From contig OU744448.1 in NCBI GenBank assembly GCA_916610825.1, forward strand, positions 21,927,032 to 21,991,031: a DNA stretch of 64,000 nt, written 5' to 3'. Under the pieces are notes generated by a model, which made no database searches, had not been told where the DNA came from, and saw nothing but the letters and a program-made list of their open reading frames with translations. Below, piece after piece: positions 8,658 to 21,723 of this stretch. A program made the position numbers and the translations under genes. The DNA is from Haliclystus octoradiatus. Its lineage: Eukaryota; Cnidaria; Staurozoa; Stauromedusae; Haliclystidae. Each line of letters opens with the position of its first letter. Within the stretch, counting starts at the first letter, position 1.

Positions 8658-10481
8658 GATGATTTCATGGATACGAATGGAGGTGTGTTGTGCGAAGAAT
8701 AAAGAGGGGGTGGGAATTTGAGGAGTGAGAGAGAGCGACAGAGAAGTGGTTACAGTTATTTTAAAGAGATGATTGAAATTGCCAATACTGTATATGTGAA
8801 GGTTTGATTCAAATAAACTTAGTGATGAAATAAAGATTGTGTTTTATAATAATCCTGCACGCGTGTGAATGCTGTGTTCAGTATGTGGAAGTATGCCAAC
8901 ATTAAACAAGTTGTAAAAATATTGGTAAAACATGTTCGCATGTGATTTATTCAAGCTTCGGATTGTTATCTCCCTTAAATAAGTCGACGGGGGATGCCAT
9001 TTTAGGAAAATGCACGATCTTATAAAGCTAAATCTGTGAGACATAATTTTGTACTAGTATGACAAATAAATCATGATTTGCATTCTACTGTTCTATTTAC
9101 ATTTCGTTTCCAGGAAATTATGTACATTACAATCTCTGAAAAACTGTATCCACATAATTTGGATTTTCCTGGATTTTAATCAAGTTCAAAAAACTTTGAA
9201 AGTGTATAATGAAGAAAATTACATTCCGTGTATGATTGTCAATATTTAGGAGCTACTTTCTCCAATCATTATCCAAATTGAATAGGTACCTTGATTAATA
9301 TTTATGAAGAGCACCTAATTAACGAATGGTGCATGTAAACGACTATTCTTTTAAGAATTAAAAGATAAATAAACTTGAAATCCTTTTAAATTGATCAATA
9401 TTTTTATTATCAATCTTGCTGTCGATGTAATTCCATGAATTTCGTCTAAGAAACAAATTATCAAAATAATAACTCAGTTTTTGCCCTGCCGTGATCGCAT
9501 TACCGAGCATTGCCCATGACGGGATTATGGAAGTTTATTTTGCTACACATGGAATCTGCAGTTTGATGTCGTAATGACTCCTGCATGAATTAATAACTAT
9601 GCTAAGGGCTATTAAATTCCAATCATTTTGACCGACTGGTTAATCACAACCAGCAATAAACTTTAATTGATAACTATCCTAAGGGTTCCTAATTTCCAAC
9701 CAGTTCGACCGACTGGTTAATCACAACAAGCAATAAACTTTAATTGATAACTATCCTAAGGGTTCCTAATTTCCAACCAGTTCGACCGACTGGTTAATCA
9801 CAACAAGCAATAAACTTTAATTGATAACTATCCTAAGGGTTCCTAATTTCCAACCAGTTCGACCGACTGGTTAATCACAACAAGCAATAAACTTTAATTG
9901 ATAACTATGCTAAGGGTTCCTAATTTCCAACCAGCTCGACCGACTGGTTACTCACATCCAGCATTTTACTTTAATTAATTTCTAATGAATTAATAACTAT
10001 GCTAAAGTTTCCTATATTTCCAACCAGTTCGACCGACTGGTTAATCACAACCAGCATTATGCTTTTTATTGGACATTTCATTTGCCTAACTGAAAGTGCG
10101 TTTATGTAGGACAAACCTATCCATAAGTTAAAAGCAGCCCCTGTGTTGTTTAGGTCCTCGTATGGCAGTTTCTTTGATGTGAATTCTGATTCAAACAAAT
10201 TACAGAAAATATATAACGGGATTGTTGCAGTTCATCACAGCAATGCAAATAATTCTCGCACAAAACAAGTCTGTACCAAATTCAAATGAAGTCAACATGT
10301 TATCGTGCATCAGTGAATGATAGCAACGCCCTAACGTCAGGGTTTTGAAGGATCTCTCGCCCCCATTCTCCATCGAGCAAACTTTCTTGATCCTACTAGT
10401 GACGTCACAATCAATCGATCGATCTTAGTTTTATCGATTTCGAATTCGAGTAAAGTCATCGATATCACTTTGTTGAAATTA
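8658..10481 (+). other. Spacer between genes, type example (copies 2 to 3)
   Basis: Holds, in order: the 3' UTR with two AATAAA; the TTCG hairpin; a TATAAA (9021-9026); a pyrimidine-rich tract ending CAG at 9113 that looks like a splice acceptor; an AT hairpin with arms CTTTTAA and TTAAAAG (9348-9364); the 77-bp minisatellite (9587-10052); about 330 bp with short open frames on both strands; then the CRE/ATCGAT block. Minus-strand frames of 66 and 75 codons here are open in most units but broken by small indels or stops in several, so I do not call them genes. All other inter-gene spacers share this layout. Confidence 0.75.
9587..10052 (+). repeat. 77-bp minisatellite before copy 3 (6 repeats)
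   Basis: Six repeats. Four inner ones are almost identical; the first (CATTTTGACC) and the last two (CTCGACC and CAGTTCGACC...AACC forms) are edge variants. Each inner repeat carries the arms AACCAGT and ACTGGTT around a 7-base loop. Confidence 0.95.
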
Positions 10482-11225
10482 ATGATTAATAAAATGAATG
10501 GTAAATCAATTCAAAAGAAGCCGTTTAGCTATCCAATTCCTTTGGAGGTCACTATATTGAGCATCGAGGGAAGAAAGTATATAGAGGAAAGAAATAACAA
10601 GAAAAAACAACAACGTTTGAAATGCATCGAAGAGAGAGAAGCCCGGCTGAGAAAATCAGAGTCGTTTCAATGACCAGCAACAAAAGATAGTCTACGTAAA
10701 TTGAATGGAAAAATTCGTAATAATGATTATGATCCTGTGAAGGCATTCGATAGCCTTCTTGGTATCGAGAGATCCATTCGAGAGCCTACCACCGTTAGAA
10801 AAAAAATCAACTTGGGAAATACCAACAGTTTGCGATATTTGAAAGGTAAGCAGCCAAAATTAATAGAATTATGATAGCAACTCTCACTTTCAAAGAACAC
10901 ACTATTAATATCTCAAATTACATCTGTTGTAGGACAACGGCTGACTGACAAACCAATCGTCATCCCTGGCAGTGTTGAAGCGTCGAGATGTACACAATTA
11001 AAACGAGATGAAGTCACCAAACGATTTACAAATTATGTTAACGTTGTGCCAAGCCATAACAAATCAACAGCATATCATGCTGTTGGTTTATCAAAGGCTG
11101 GAATAAAGATTATCGAGAAAAGAGAAAAGAAAGTAAAGAAGGCAGAAAAGAAGAGAGATAGAATCTTCAAAGAGCTTGAAAAGAAAATGAGAAGGGAAGT
11201 TAGGAAGAACAAATCCAGTAACTGA
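10482..11225 (+). pseudogene. Lysine-rich gene copy 3, nonsense mutation in exon 1
   Basis: Exons correspond to 10482-10845 and 10933-11225. Serine codon 64 is TGA (10671-10673), leaving 63 residues, which is only the first basic helix. Splice sites, exon 2, promoter block and polyadenylation signals are all intact. It carries L15F and G79R. The same stop is found in copy 4, so the two arose by duplication of an already broken unit. Confidence 0.85.
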
Positions 11226-12153
11226 GATGATTTCATGGATACGAATGGAGGTGTGTTGTGCGAAGAATATAGAGGGGTGGGAATTTTAGGAGTGAGAGAG
11301 AGCGACAGAGAAGTGGTTACAGTTATTTTAAAGAGATGATTGGAATTGCCAATACTGTATATGTGAAGGTTTGATTCAAATAAATTTAGTGATGAAATAA
11401 AGATTGTGTTTTATAATAATCCTGCACGCGTGTGAATGCTGTGTTCAGTATGTGGAAGCATGCCAATATTAAACAAGCTGTAAAAATATTGGTAAAACAT
11501 GTTCGCATGTGATTTATTCAAGCTTCGGATTGTTATCTCCCTTAAATAAGTCGACGGGGGATGCCATTTTAGGAAAATGCACGATCTTATAAAGCTAAAT
11601 CTGTGAGACATAATTTTGTACTAGTATGACAAATAAATCATGATTTGCATTCTACTGTTCTATTTACATTTCGTTTCCAGGAAATTATGTACATTACAAT
11701 CTCTGAAAAACTGTATCCACCTAATTTCGATTTTCCTGGATTTTAATCAAGTTCAAAAAACTTTGAAAGTGTATAATGAAGAAAATTACATTCCGTGTAT
11801 GATTGTCAATATTTAGGAGCTACTTTCTCCAATCATTATCCAAATTGAATAGGTACCTTGATTAATATTTATGAAGAGCACCTAATTAACGAATGGTGCA
11901 TGTAAACGACTATTCTTTTAAGAATTAAAAGATAAATAAACTTGAAATCCTTTTAAATTGATCAATATTTTTATTATCAATCTTGCTGTCGATGTAATTC
12001 CATGAATTTCGTCTAAGAAACAAATTATCAAAATAATAACTCAGTTTTTGCCCTGCCGTGATCGCATTACCAAGCATTGCCCATGACGGGATTATGGAAG
12101 TTTATTTTGCTACACATGGAATCTGCAGTTTGATGTCGTAATGACTCCTGCAT

Positions 12154-12619
12154 GAATTAATAACTATGCTAAGGGCTATTAAATTCCAATCATTTTGACC
12201 GACTGGTTAATCACAACCAGCAATAAACTTTAATTGATAACTATCCTAAGGGTTCCTAATTTCCAACCAGTTCGACCGACTGGTTAATCACAACAAGCAA
12301 TAAACTTTAATTGATAACTATCCTAAAGGTTCCTAATTTCCAACCAGTTCGACCGACTGGTTAATCACAACAAGCAATAAACTTTAATTGATAACTATCC
12401 TAAGGGTTCCTAATTTCCAACCAGTTCGACCGACTGGTTAATCACAACAAGCAATAAACTTTAATTGATAACTATGCTAAGGGTTCCTAATTTCCAACCA
12501 GCTCGACCGACTGGTTACTCACATCCAGCATTTTACTTTAATTAATTTCTAATGAATTAATAACTATGCTAAGGTTTCCTATATTTCCAACCAGTTCGAC
12601 CGACTGGTTAATCACAACC
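12154..12619 (+). repeat. 77-bp minisatellite before copy 4 (6 repeats)
   Basis: Nearly the same sequence, edge variants included, as the array before copy 3. This supports duplication of the whole unit. Confidence 0.95.
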
Positions 12620-13048
12620 AGCATTATGCTTTTTATTGGACATTTCATTTGCCTAACTGAAAGTGCGTTTATGTAGGACAAACCTATCCATAAGTTAAAA
12701 GCAGCCCCTGTGTTGTTTAGGTCCTCGTATGGCAGTTTCTTTGATGTGAATTCTGATTCAAACAAATTACAGAAAATATATAACGGGATTGTTGCAGTTC
12801 ATCACAGCAATGCAAATAATTCTCGCACAAAACAAGTCTGTACCAAATTCAAATGAAGTCAACATGTTATCGTGCATCAGTGAATGATAGCAACGCCCTA
12901 ACGTCAGGGTTTTGAAGGATCTCTCGCCCCCATTCTCCATCGAGCAAACTTTCTTGATCCTACTAGTGACGTCACAATCAATCGATCGATCTTAGTTTTA
13001 TCGATTTCGAATTCGAGTAAAGTCATCGATATCACTTTGTTGAAATTA

Positions 13049-13792
13049 ATGATTAATAAAATGAATGGTAAATCAATTCAAAAGAAGCCGTTTAGCTATC
13101 CAATTCCTTTGGAGGTCACTATATTGAGCATCGAGGGAAGAAAGTATATAGAGGAAAGAAATAACAAGAAAGAACAACAACGTTTGAAATGCATCGAAGA
13201 GAGAGAAGCCCGGCTGCGAAAATCAGAGTCGTTTCAATGACCAGCAACAAAAGATAGTCTACGTAAATTGAATGGAAAAATTGGTAATAATGATTATGAT
13301 CCTGTGAAGGTATTCGATAGCCTTCTTGGTATCGAGAGATCCATTCGAGAGCCTACCACCGTTAGAAAAAAAATCAACTTGGGAAATACCAACAGTTTGC
13401 GATATTTGAAAGGTAAGCAGCCAAAATTAATAGAATTATGATAGCAACTCTCACTTTCAAAGAACACACTATTAATATCCCAAATTACATCTGTTGTAGG
13501 ACAACGGCTGACTGACAAACCAATCGTCATCCCTGGCAGTGTTGAAGCGTCGAGATGTACACAATTAAAACGAGATGAAGTCACCAAACGATTTACAAAT
13601 TATGTTAACGTTGTGCCAAGCCATAACAAATCAACAGCATATCATGCTGTTGGTTTATCAAAGGCTGGAATAAAGATTATCGAGAAAAGAGAAAAGAAAG
13701 TAAAGAAGGCAGAAAAGAAGAGAGATAGAATCTTCAAAGAGCTTGAAAAGAAAATGAGGAGGGAAGTTAGGAAGAACAAATCCAGTAACTGA
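13049..13792 (+). pseudogene. Lysine-rich gene copy 4, nonsense mutation in exon 1
   Basis: Exons correspond to 13049-13412 and 13500-13792. It shares the serine-64 TGA of copy 3 (13238-13240). It has added private changes K42E and A88V downstream and upstream of the stop. Exon 2 is open and spliceable. Truncated product: 63 residues. Confidence 0.85.
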
Positions 13793-14720
13793 GATGATTT
13801 CATGGATACGAATGGAGGTGTGTTGTGCGAAGAATATAGAGGGGTGGGAATTTTAGGAGTGAGAGAGAGCGACAGAGAAGTGGTTACAGTTATTTTAAAG
13901 AGATGATTGGAATTGCCAATACTGTATATGTGAAGGTTTGATTCAAATAAATTTAGTGATGAAATAAAGATTGTGTTTTATAATAATCCTGCACGCGTGT
14001 GAATGCTGTGTTCAGTATGTGGAAGCATGCCAATATTAAACAAGCTGTAAAAATATTGGTAAAACAAGTTCGCATGTGATTTATTCAAGCTTCGGATTGG
14101 TATCTCCCTTAAATAAGTCGACGGGGGATGCCATTTTAGGAAAATGCACGATCTTATAAAGCTAAATCTGTGAGACATAATTTTGTACTAGTATGACAAA
14201 TAAATCATGATTTGCATTCTACTGTTCTATTTACATTTCGTTTCCAGGAAATTATGTACATTACAATCTCTGAAAAACTATATCCACCTAATTTCGATTT
14301 TCCTGGATTTTAATCAAGTTCAAAAAACTTTGAAAGTGTATAATGAAGAAAATTACATTCCGTGTATGATTGTCAATATTTAGGAGCTACTTTCTCCAAT
14401 CATTATCCAAATTGAATAGGTACCTTGATTAATATTTATGAAGAGCACCTAATTAACGAATGGTGCATGTAAACGACTATTCTTTTAAGAATTAAAAGAT
14501 AAATAAACTTGAAATCCTTTTAAATTGATCAATATTTTTATTATCAATCTTGCTGTCGATGTAATTCCATGAATTTCGTCTAAGAAACAGATTATCAAAA
14601 TAATAACTCAGTTTTTGCCCTGCCGTGATCGCATTACCAAACATTGCCCATGACGGGATTATGGAAAATTATTTTGCTACAAGTGGAATCCGCATTTTGA
14701 TGTCGTAATGACTCCTGCAT

Positions 14721-15341
14721 GAATTAATAACTATGCTAAGGGCTCCTAAATTCCAATCATTTCGACCGACTGGTTAATCACAACAAGCAATAAACTTTAA
14801 TTGATAACTATGCTAAGGCTTCCTATATTTCCAACCAGTTCGACCGACTGGTTAATCACAACAAGCAATAAACTTTAATTGATAACTATCCTAAGGGTTC
14901 CTAATTTCCAACCAGTTCGACCGACTGGTTAATCACAACAAGCAATAAACTTTAATTGATAACTATCCTAAGGGTTCCTAATTTCCAACCAGTTCGACCG
15001 ACTGGTTAATCACAACAAGCAATAAACTTTAATTGATAACTATCCTAAGGGTTCCTAATTTCCAACCAGTTCGACCGACTGGTTAATCACAACAAGCAAT
15101 AAACTTTAATTGACAACTATCCTAAGGGTTCCTAATTTCCAACCAGTTCGACCGACTGGTTAATCACAACAAGCAATAAACTTTAATTGATAACTATGCT
15201 AATGATTTCTAATTTCCAACCAGCTCGACCGACTGGTTACTCACATCCAGCATTTTACTTTAATTAATTTCTAATGAATTAATAACTATGCTAAGGCTTC
15301 CTATATTTCCAACCAGTTCGACCGACTGGTTAATCACAACC
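14721..15341 (+). repeat. 77-bp minisatellite before copy 5 (8 repeats, longest)
   Basis: Eight repeats, the largest number in the window. It makes this the longest unit (2722 bp between gene starts). The second repeat is of the GGCTTCCTATATT type usually seen only at the right edge, so an internal exchange has moved an edge variant inward. Confidence 0.95.
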
Positions 15342-15770
15342 AGCATTATACTTTTTATTGGACATTTCATTTGCCTAACTGAAAGTGCGTTTATGTAGGA
15401 CAAACCTATCCATAAGTTAAAAGCAGCTCCTGTGTTGTTTAGGTCCTCGTGTGGCAGTTTCTTTGATGTGAATTCTGAATCAAACAAATTACAGAAAATA
15501 TATAACGGGATTGTTGCAGTTCATCACAGCAATGCAAATAATTCTCGCATAAAACAAGTCTGTACCAATATCAAATGAAGTCAACATGTTATCGTGCATC
15601 AGTGAATGATAGCAACGCCCTAACGACAGGGTTTTGAAGGATTTCTCGCCCCCATTCTCCATCGAGCAAACTTTCTTGATCCTACTAGTGACGTCACAAT
15701 CAATCGATCGCTCTTAGTTTTATCGATTTCGAATTCGAGTAAAGTCCTCGATATCACTTTATTGAAATTA

Positions 15771-16514
15771 ATGATTAATAAAATGAATGGTAAATCAATT
15801 CAAAAGAAGCCGTTGAGCTATCCAATTCCTTTGGAGGTCACTATATTGAGCATCGAGGGAAGAAAGTATATAGAGGAAAGAAATAACAAGAAAAAACAAC
15901 AACGTTTGAAATGCATCGAAGAGAGAGAAGCCCGGCTGAGAAAATCAGAGTCGTTTCAATCACCAGCAACAAAAGATAGTCTACGTAAATTGAATGAAAA
16001 AATTGGTAATAATGATTATGATCCTGTGAAGGCATTCGATAGCCTTCTTGGTATCGAGAGATCCATTCGAGAGCCTACCACCGTTAGAAAAAAAATCAAC
16101 TTGGGAAATACCAACAGTTTGCGATATTTGAAAGGTAAGCAGCCAAAATTAATAGAATTATGATAGCAACTCTCACTTTCAAAGAACACAAAATTAATAT
16201 CTCAAATTACATCTGTTGTAGGACAACGGCTGACTGACAAACCAATCGTCATCCCTGGCAGTGTTGAAGCGTCGAGATGTACACAATTAAAACGAGATGA
16301 AGTCACCAAACGATTTACAAATTATGTTAACGTTGTGCCAAGCCATAACAAATCAACAGCATATCATGCTGTTGGTTTATCAAAGGTTGGAATAAAGATT
16401 ATCGAGAAAAAAGAGAAGAAAGTAAAGAAGGCAGAAAAGAAGAGAGATAGAATCTTCAAAGAGCTTGAAAAGAAAATGAAAAGGGAAGTTAGGAAGAACA
16501 AATCCAGTAACTGA
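15771..16514 (+). CDS. Unknown lysine-rich two-exon protein, copy 5
   Basis: Exons 15771-16134 and 16222-16514; both are open, giving 218 residues. Changes from consensus are G76E (shared with copy 6), A177V, R185K and R208K, all conservative for charge in the basic helices. The ATCGAT cluster shows GTCCTCGAT instead of GTCATCGAT, also shared with copy 6. Function is unknown. Confidence 0.75.
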
Positions 16515-17441
16515 GATGATTTCATGGATACGAATGGAGGTGTGTTGTGCGAAGAATAAAGAGGGGTGGGAATTTGAGGAGTGAGAGAGAGCGACAGAGA
16601 AGTGGTTACAGTTATTTTAAAGAGATGATTGAAATTGCCAATACTGTATATGTGAAGGTTTGATTCAAATAAATTTAGTGATGAAATAAAGATTGTGTTT
16701 TATAATAATCCTGCACGCGTGTGAATGCTGTGTTCAGTATGTGGAAGTATGCCAATATTAAACAAGCTGTTAGAATATTGGTAAAACATGTTCGCATGTG
16801 ATTTATTCAAGCTTCGGATTGGTATCTCCCTTAAATAAGTCGACGGGGGATGCCATTTTAGGAAAATGCACGATCTTATAAAGCTAAATCTGTGAGACAT
16901 AATTTTGTACTAGTATGACAAATAAATCATGATTTGCATTCTACTGTTCTATTTACATTTCGTTTCCAGGAAATTATGTACATTACAATCTCTGAAAAAC
17001 TGTATCCACATAATTTGGATTTTCCTGGATTTTAATCAAGTTCAAAAATCTTTGAAAGTGTATAATGAAGAAAATTACATTCCGTGTATGATTGTCAATA
17101 TTTAGGAGCTACTTTCTCCAATCATTATCCAAATTGAATAGGTACCTTGATCAATATTTATGAAGAGCACCTAATTAACGAATGGTGCATGTAAACGACA
17201 ATTCTTTTAAGAATTAAAAGATAAATAAACTTGAAATCCTTTTACATTAATCAATATTTTTATTATCAATTTTGCTGTCCATGTAATTCCATGAATTTCG
17301 TCTCAAAACAAATTTTCAAAATAATAACTCAGTTTTTGCCCTGCCGTGATCGCATTACCAAGCATTGCCCATGACGGGATTATGGAAGTTTATTTTGCTA
17401 CAAGTGGAATCCGCATTTTGATGTCGTAATGACTCCTGCAT

Positions 17442-17907
17442 GAATTAATAACTATGCTAAGGGCTCCTAAATTCCAATCATTTCGACCGACTGGTTAATC
17501 ACAACAAGCAATAAACTATAATTGATAACTATGCTAAGGGTTCCTAATTTCCAACCAGTTCGACCGACTGGTTAATCACAACAAGCAATAAACTTTAATT
17601 GATAACTATCCTAAGGGTTCCTAATTTCCAACCAGTTCGACCGACTGGTTAATCACAACAAGCAATAAACTTTAATTGACAACTATCCTAAGGGTTCCTA
17701 ATTTCCAACCAGTTCGACCGACTGGTTAATCACAACAAGCAATAAACTTTAATTGATAACTATGCTAAGGATTTCTAATTTCCAACCAGCTCGACCGACT
17801 GGTTACTCACATCCAGCATTTTACTTTAATTAATTTCTAATGAATTAATAACTATGCTAAGGCTTCCTATATTTCCAACCAGTTCGACCGACTGGTTAAT
17901 CACAACC
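17442..17907 (+). repeat. 77-bp minisatellite before copy 6 (6 repeats)
   Basis: Six repeats. It has the TTGACAACTATCC variant also found in the array before copy 5, a marker of shared descent. Confidence 0.95.
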
Positions 17908-18335
17908 AGCATTATACTTTTTATTGGACATTTCATTTGCCTAACTGAAAGTGCGTTTATGTAGGACAAACCTATCCATAAGTTAAAAGCAGCTCCTGTG
18001 TTGTTTAGGTCCTCGTATGGCAGTTTCTTTGATGTGAATTCTGAATCAAACAAATTACAGAAAATATATAACGGGATTGTTGCAGTTCATCACAGCAATG
18101 CAAATAATTCTCGCATAAAACAAGTCTGTACCAATATCAAATGAAGTCAACATGTTATCGTGCATCAGTGAATGATAGCAACGCCCTAACGACAGGGTTT
18201 TGAAGGATTTCTCGCCCCCATTCTCCATTGAGAAACTTTCTTGATCCTACTAGTGACGTCACAATCAATCGATCGCTCTTAGTTTTATCGATTTCGAATT
18301 CGAGTAAAGTCCTCGATATCACTTTATTGAAATTA

Positions 18336-19079
18336 ATGATTAATAAAATGAATGGTAAATCAATTCAAAAGAAGCCGTTGAGCTATCCAATTCCTTTGGA
18401 GGTCACTATATTGAGCATCGAGGGAAGAAAGTATATAGAGGAAAGAAATAACAAGAAAAAACAACAACGTTTGAAATGCATCGAAGAGAGAGAAGCCCGG
18501 CTGAGAAAATCAGAGTCGTTTCAATCACCAGCAACAAAAGATAGTCTACGTAAATTGAATGAAAAAATTGGTAATAATGATTATGATCCTGTGAAGGCAT
18601 TCGATAGCCTTCTTGGTATCGAGAAATCCATTCGAGAGCCTACCACCGTTAGAAAAAAAATCAACTTGGGAAATACCAACAGTTTGCGATATTTGAAAGG
18701 TAAGCAGCCAAAATTAATAGAATTATGATAGCAACTCTCACTTTTGAAGAACACAATATTAATATCCCAAATTACATCTGTTGTAGGACAACGGCAGACT
18801 GACAAACCAATCGTCATCCCTGGCAGTGTTGAAGCGTCGAGATGTACACAATTAAAATGAGATGAAGTCACCAAACGATTTACAAATTATGTTAACGTTG
18901 TGCCAAGCCATAACAAATCAACAGCATATCATGCTGTTGGTTTATCAAAGGCTGCAATAAGGATTATCGAGAAAAGAGAAAAGAAAGTAAAGAAGGCAGA
19001 AAAGAAGAGAGATAGAATCTTCAAAGAGCTTGAAAAGAAAATGAGAAGGGAAGTTAGGAAGAACAAATCCAGTAACTGA
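18336..19079 (+). pseudogene. Lysine-rich gene copy 6, nonsense mutation in exon 2
   Basis: Exons correspond to 18336-18699 and 18787-19079. Exon 1 is fully open. In exon 2, arginine codon 146 (CGA) is TGA at 18858-18860, so the product would stop at 145 residues and lose the C-terminal basic helix. It shares G76E with copy 5 and has R97K. A 1-base deletion in the 5' region (near 18232) extends the open frame upstream in this copy only. That indel argues the upstream frame is not normally coding. Confidence 0.85.
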
Positions 19080-20008
19080 GATGATTTCATGGATACGAAT
19101 GGAGGTGTGTTGTGCGAAGAATAAAGAGGGGCTGGGAATTTGAGGAATGAGAGAGAGCGACAGAGAAGTGGTTACAGTTATTTTAAAGAGATGATTGAAA
19201 TTGCCAATACTGTATATGTGAAGGTTTGATTCAAATAAATTTAGTGATGAAATAAAGATTGTGTTTTATAATAATCCTGCACGCGTGTGAATGCTGTGTT
19301 CAGTATGTGGAAGTATGCCAATATTAAACAAGCTGTAAAAATATTGGTAAAACATGTTCGCATGTGATTTATTCAAGCTTCGGATTGGTATCTCCCTTAA
19401 ATAAGTCGACGGGGGATGCCATTTGAGGAAAATGCACGATCTTATAAAGCTAAATCTGTGAGACATAATTTTGTACTAGTATGACAAATAAATCATGATT
19501 TGCATTCTACTGTTCTATTTACATTTCGTTTCCAGGAAATTATGTACATTACAATCTCTGAAAAACTATATCCACCTAATTTCGATTTTCCTGGATTTTA
19601 ATCAAGTTCAAATAACTTTGAAAGTGTATAATGAAGAAAATTACATTCCGTGTATGATTGTCAATATTTAGGAGCTACTTTCTCCAATCATTATCCAAAT
19701 TGAATAGGTACCTTGATTAATATTTATGAAGAGCACCTAATTAACGAATGGTGCATGTAAACGACTATTCTTTTAAGAATTAAAAGATAAATAAACTTGA
19801 AATCCTTTTAAATTGATCAATATTTTTATTATCAATCTTGCTGTCGATGTAATTCCATGAATTTCGTCTAAGAAACAGATTATCAAAATAATAACTCAGT
19901 TTTTGCCCTGCCGTGATCGCATTACCAAGCATTGCCCATGACGGGATTATGAAAGTTTATTTTGCTACAAGTGGAATCCGCATTTTGATGTCGTAATGAC
20001 TCCTGCAT

Positions 20009-20550
20009 GAATTAATAACTATGCTAAGAGCTCCTAAATTCCAATCATTTCGACCGACTGGTTAATCACAACAAGCAATAAACTTTAATTGATAACTATC
20101 CTAAGGGTTCCTAATTTCAAACCAGTTCGACCGACTGGTTAATCACAACAAGCAATAAACTTTAATTGATACCTATCCTAAGGGTTCCTAATTTCCAACC
20201 AGTTCGACCGACTGGTTAATCACAACAAGCAATAAACTTTAATTGATAACTATCCTAAGGGTTACTAATTTCCAACCAGTTCGACCGACTGGTTAATCAC
20301 AACAAGCAATAAACTTTAATTGATAACTATGCTAAGGGTTCCTAATTTCCAACCAGCTCGACCGACTGGTTACTCACATCCAGCATTTTACTTTAATTAA
20401 TTTCTAATGAATTAATAACTATGCTAAGGCTTCCTATATTTCCAACCAGTTCGACCGACTGGTTAATCACAACCAGCAATAAACTTTAATTGATAACTAT
20501 CCTAAGGGTTCCTAATTTCCAACCAGTTCGACCAACTGGTTAATCACAAC
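20009..20550 (+). repeat. 77-bp minisatellite before copy 7 (7 repeats)
   Basis: Seven repeats. One extra repeat lies to the right of the usual CTCGACC edge variant, and the last has CCAACTGG in place of CCGACTGG. The same peculiar arrangement recurs before copy 9. Confidence 0.95.
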
Positions 20551-20979
20551 AAGCATTATGCTTTTTATTGGACATTTCATTTGCCTAACTGAAAGTGCGT
20601 TTATGTAGGACAAACCTATCCATAAGTTAAAAGCAGCCCCTGTGTTGTTTAGGTCCTCGTATGGCTGTTTATTTGATGTGAATTCTGATTCAAACAAATT
20701 ACAGAAAATATATAACGGGATTGTTGCAGTGCATCACAGCAATGCAAATAATTCTCGCACAAAACAAGTCTGTACCAATTTCAAATGAAGTCAACATGTT
20801 ATCGTGCATCAGTGAATGATAGCAACGCCCTAACGACAGGGTTTTGAACGATCTCTCGCCCCCATTCTCCATCGAGCAAACTTTCTTGATCCTACTAGTG
20901 ACGTCACAATCAATCGATCGATCTTAGTTTTATCGATTTCGTATTCGAGTAAATCATCGATATCACTTTATTGAAATTA

Positions 20980-21723
20980 ATGATTAATAAAATGAATGGT
21001 AAATCAATTCAAAAGAAGCCGTTGAGCTATCCAATTCCTTTGGAGGTCACTATATTGAGCATCAAGGGAAGAAAGTATATAGAGGAAAGAAATAACAAGA
21101 AAAAACAACAACGTTTGAAATGCATCGAAGGGAGAGAAGCCCGGCTGAGAAAATCAGAGTCGTTTCAATCACCAGCAACAAAAGATAGTCTACGTAAATT
21201 GAATGGAAAAATTGGTAATAATGATTTTGATCCTGTGAAGGCATTCGATAGCCTTCTTGGTATCAAGAGATCCATTCGAGAGCCTACCACCGTTAGAAAA
21301 AAAATCAACTTGGGAAATACCAACAGTTTGCGATATTTGAAAGGTAAGCAGCCAAAATTAATAGAATTATGATAGCAACTCTCACTTTCGAAGAACACAA
21401 TATTAATATCTCAAAATACATCTGTTGTAGGACAACGGCTGACTGACAAACCAATCGTCATCCCTGGCAGTGTTGAAGCGTCGAGATGTACACAATTAAA
21501 ACGAGATGAAGTCACCAAACGATTTACAAATTATGTTAACGTTGTGCCAAGCCATAACAAATCAACAGCATATCATGCTGTTGGTTTATCAAAGGCTGCA
21601 ATAAGGATTATCGAGAAAAGAGAAAAGAAAGTAAAGAAGGCAGAAAAGAAGAGAGATAGAATCTTCAAAGAGCTTGAAAAAAAAATGAGAAGGGAAGTTA
21701 GGAAGAACAAATCCAGTAACTGA
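20980..21723 (+). CDS. Unknown lysine-rich two-exon protein, copy 7
   Basis: Exons 20980-21343 and 21431-21723; both are open, giving 218 residues. It is distinguished by E29K, E51G, Y83F, E96K, G178A and K180R, which make it more basic than most copies. The first four recur only in copy 9. The 5' region has lost one base (GTAAATCATCG), so the upstream frame is closed here. This supports translation from the first ATG. Confidence 0.75.

Noticed and set aside
9971-10198. Minus-strand 75-codon frame (starts MFESEFTSKK) in most units
   Set aside because: It overlaps the plus-strand frame and the end of the minisatellite, is lost or shortened in some units, and encodes nothing recognisable. Repetition of the unit, not selection, explains its recurrence.
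16700-16900. Minus-strand 66-codon frame (starts MSHRFSFIRS) seen in most units
   Set aside because: It lies across the 3' spacer, and in several units it is destroyed by one extra G in a G-run or by other indels. It persists mainly because units are near-identical. No motif, promoter or polyadenylation signal fits it.
18228-18335. N-terminal extension of copy 6 (upstream open frame from a TTG)
   Set aside because: It exists only because of a private 1-base deletion. Copy 7 has a different indel that closes the same frame, and there is no ATG. It is better read as 5' UTR.
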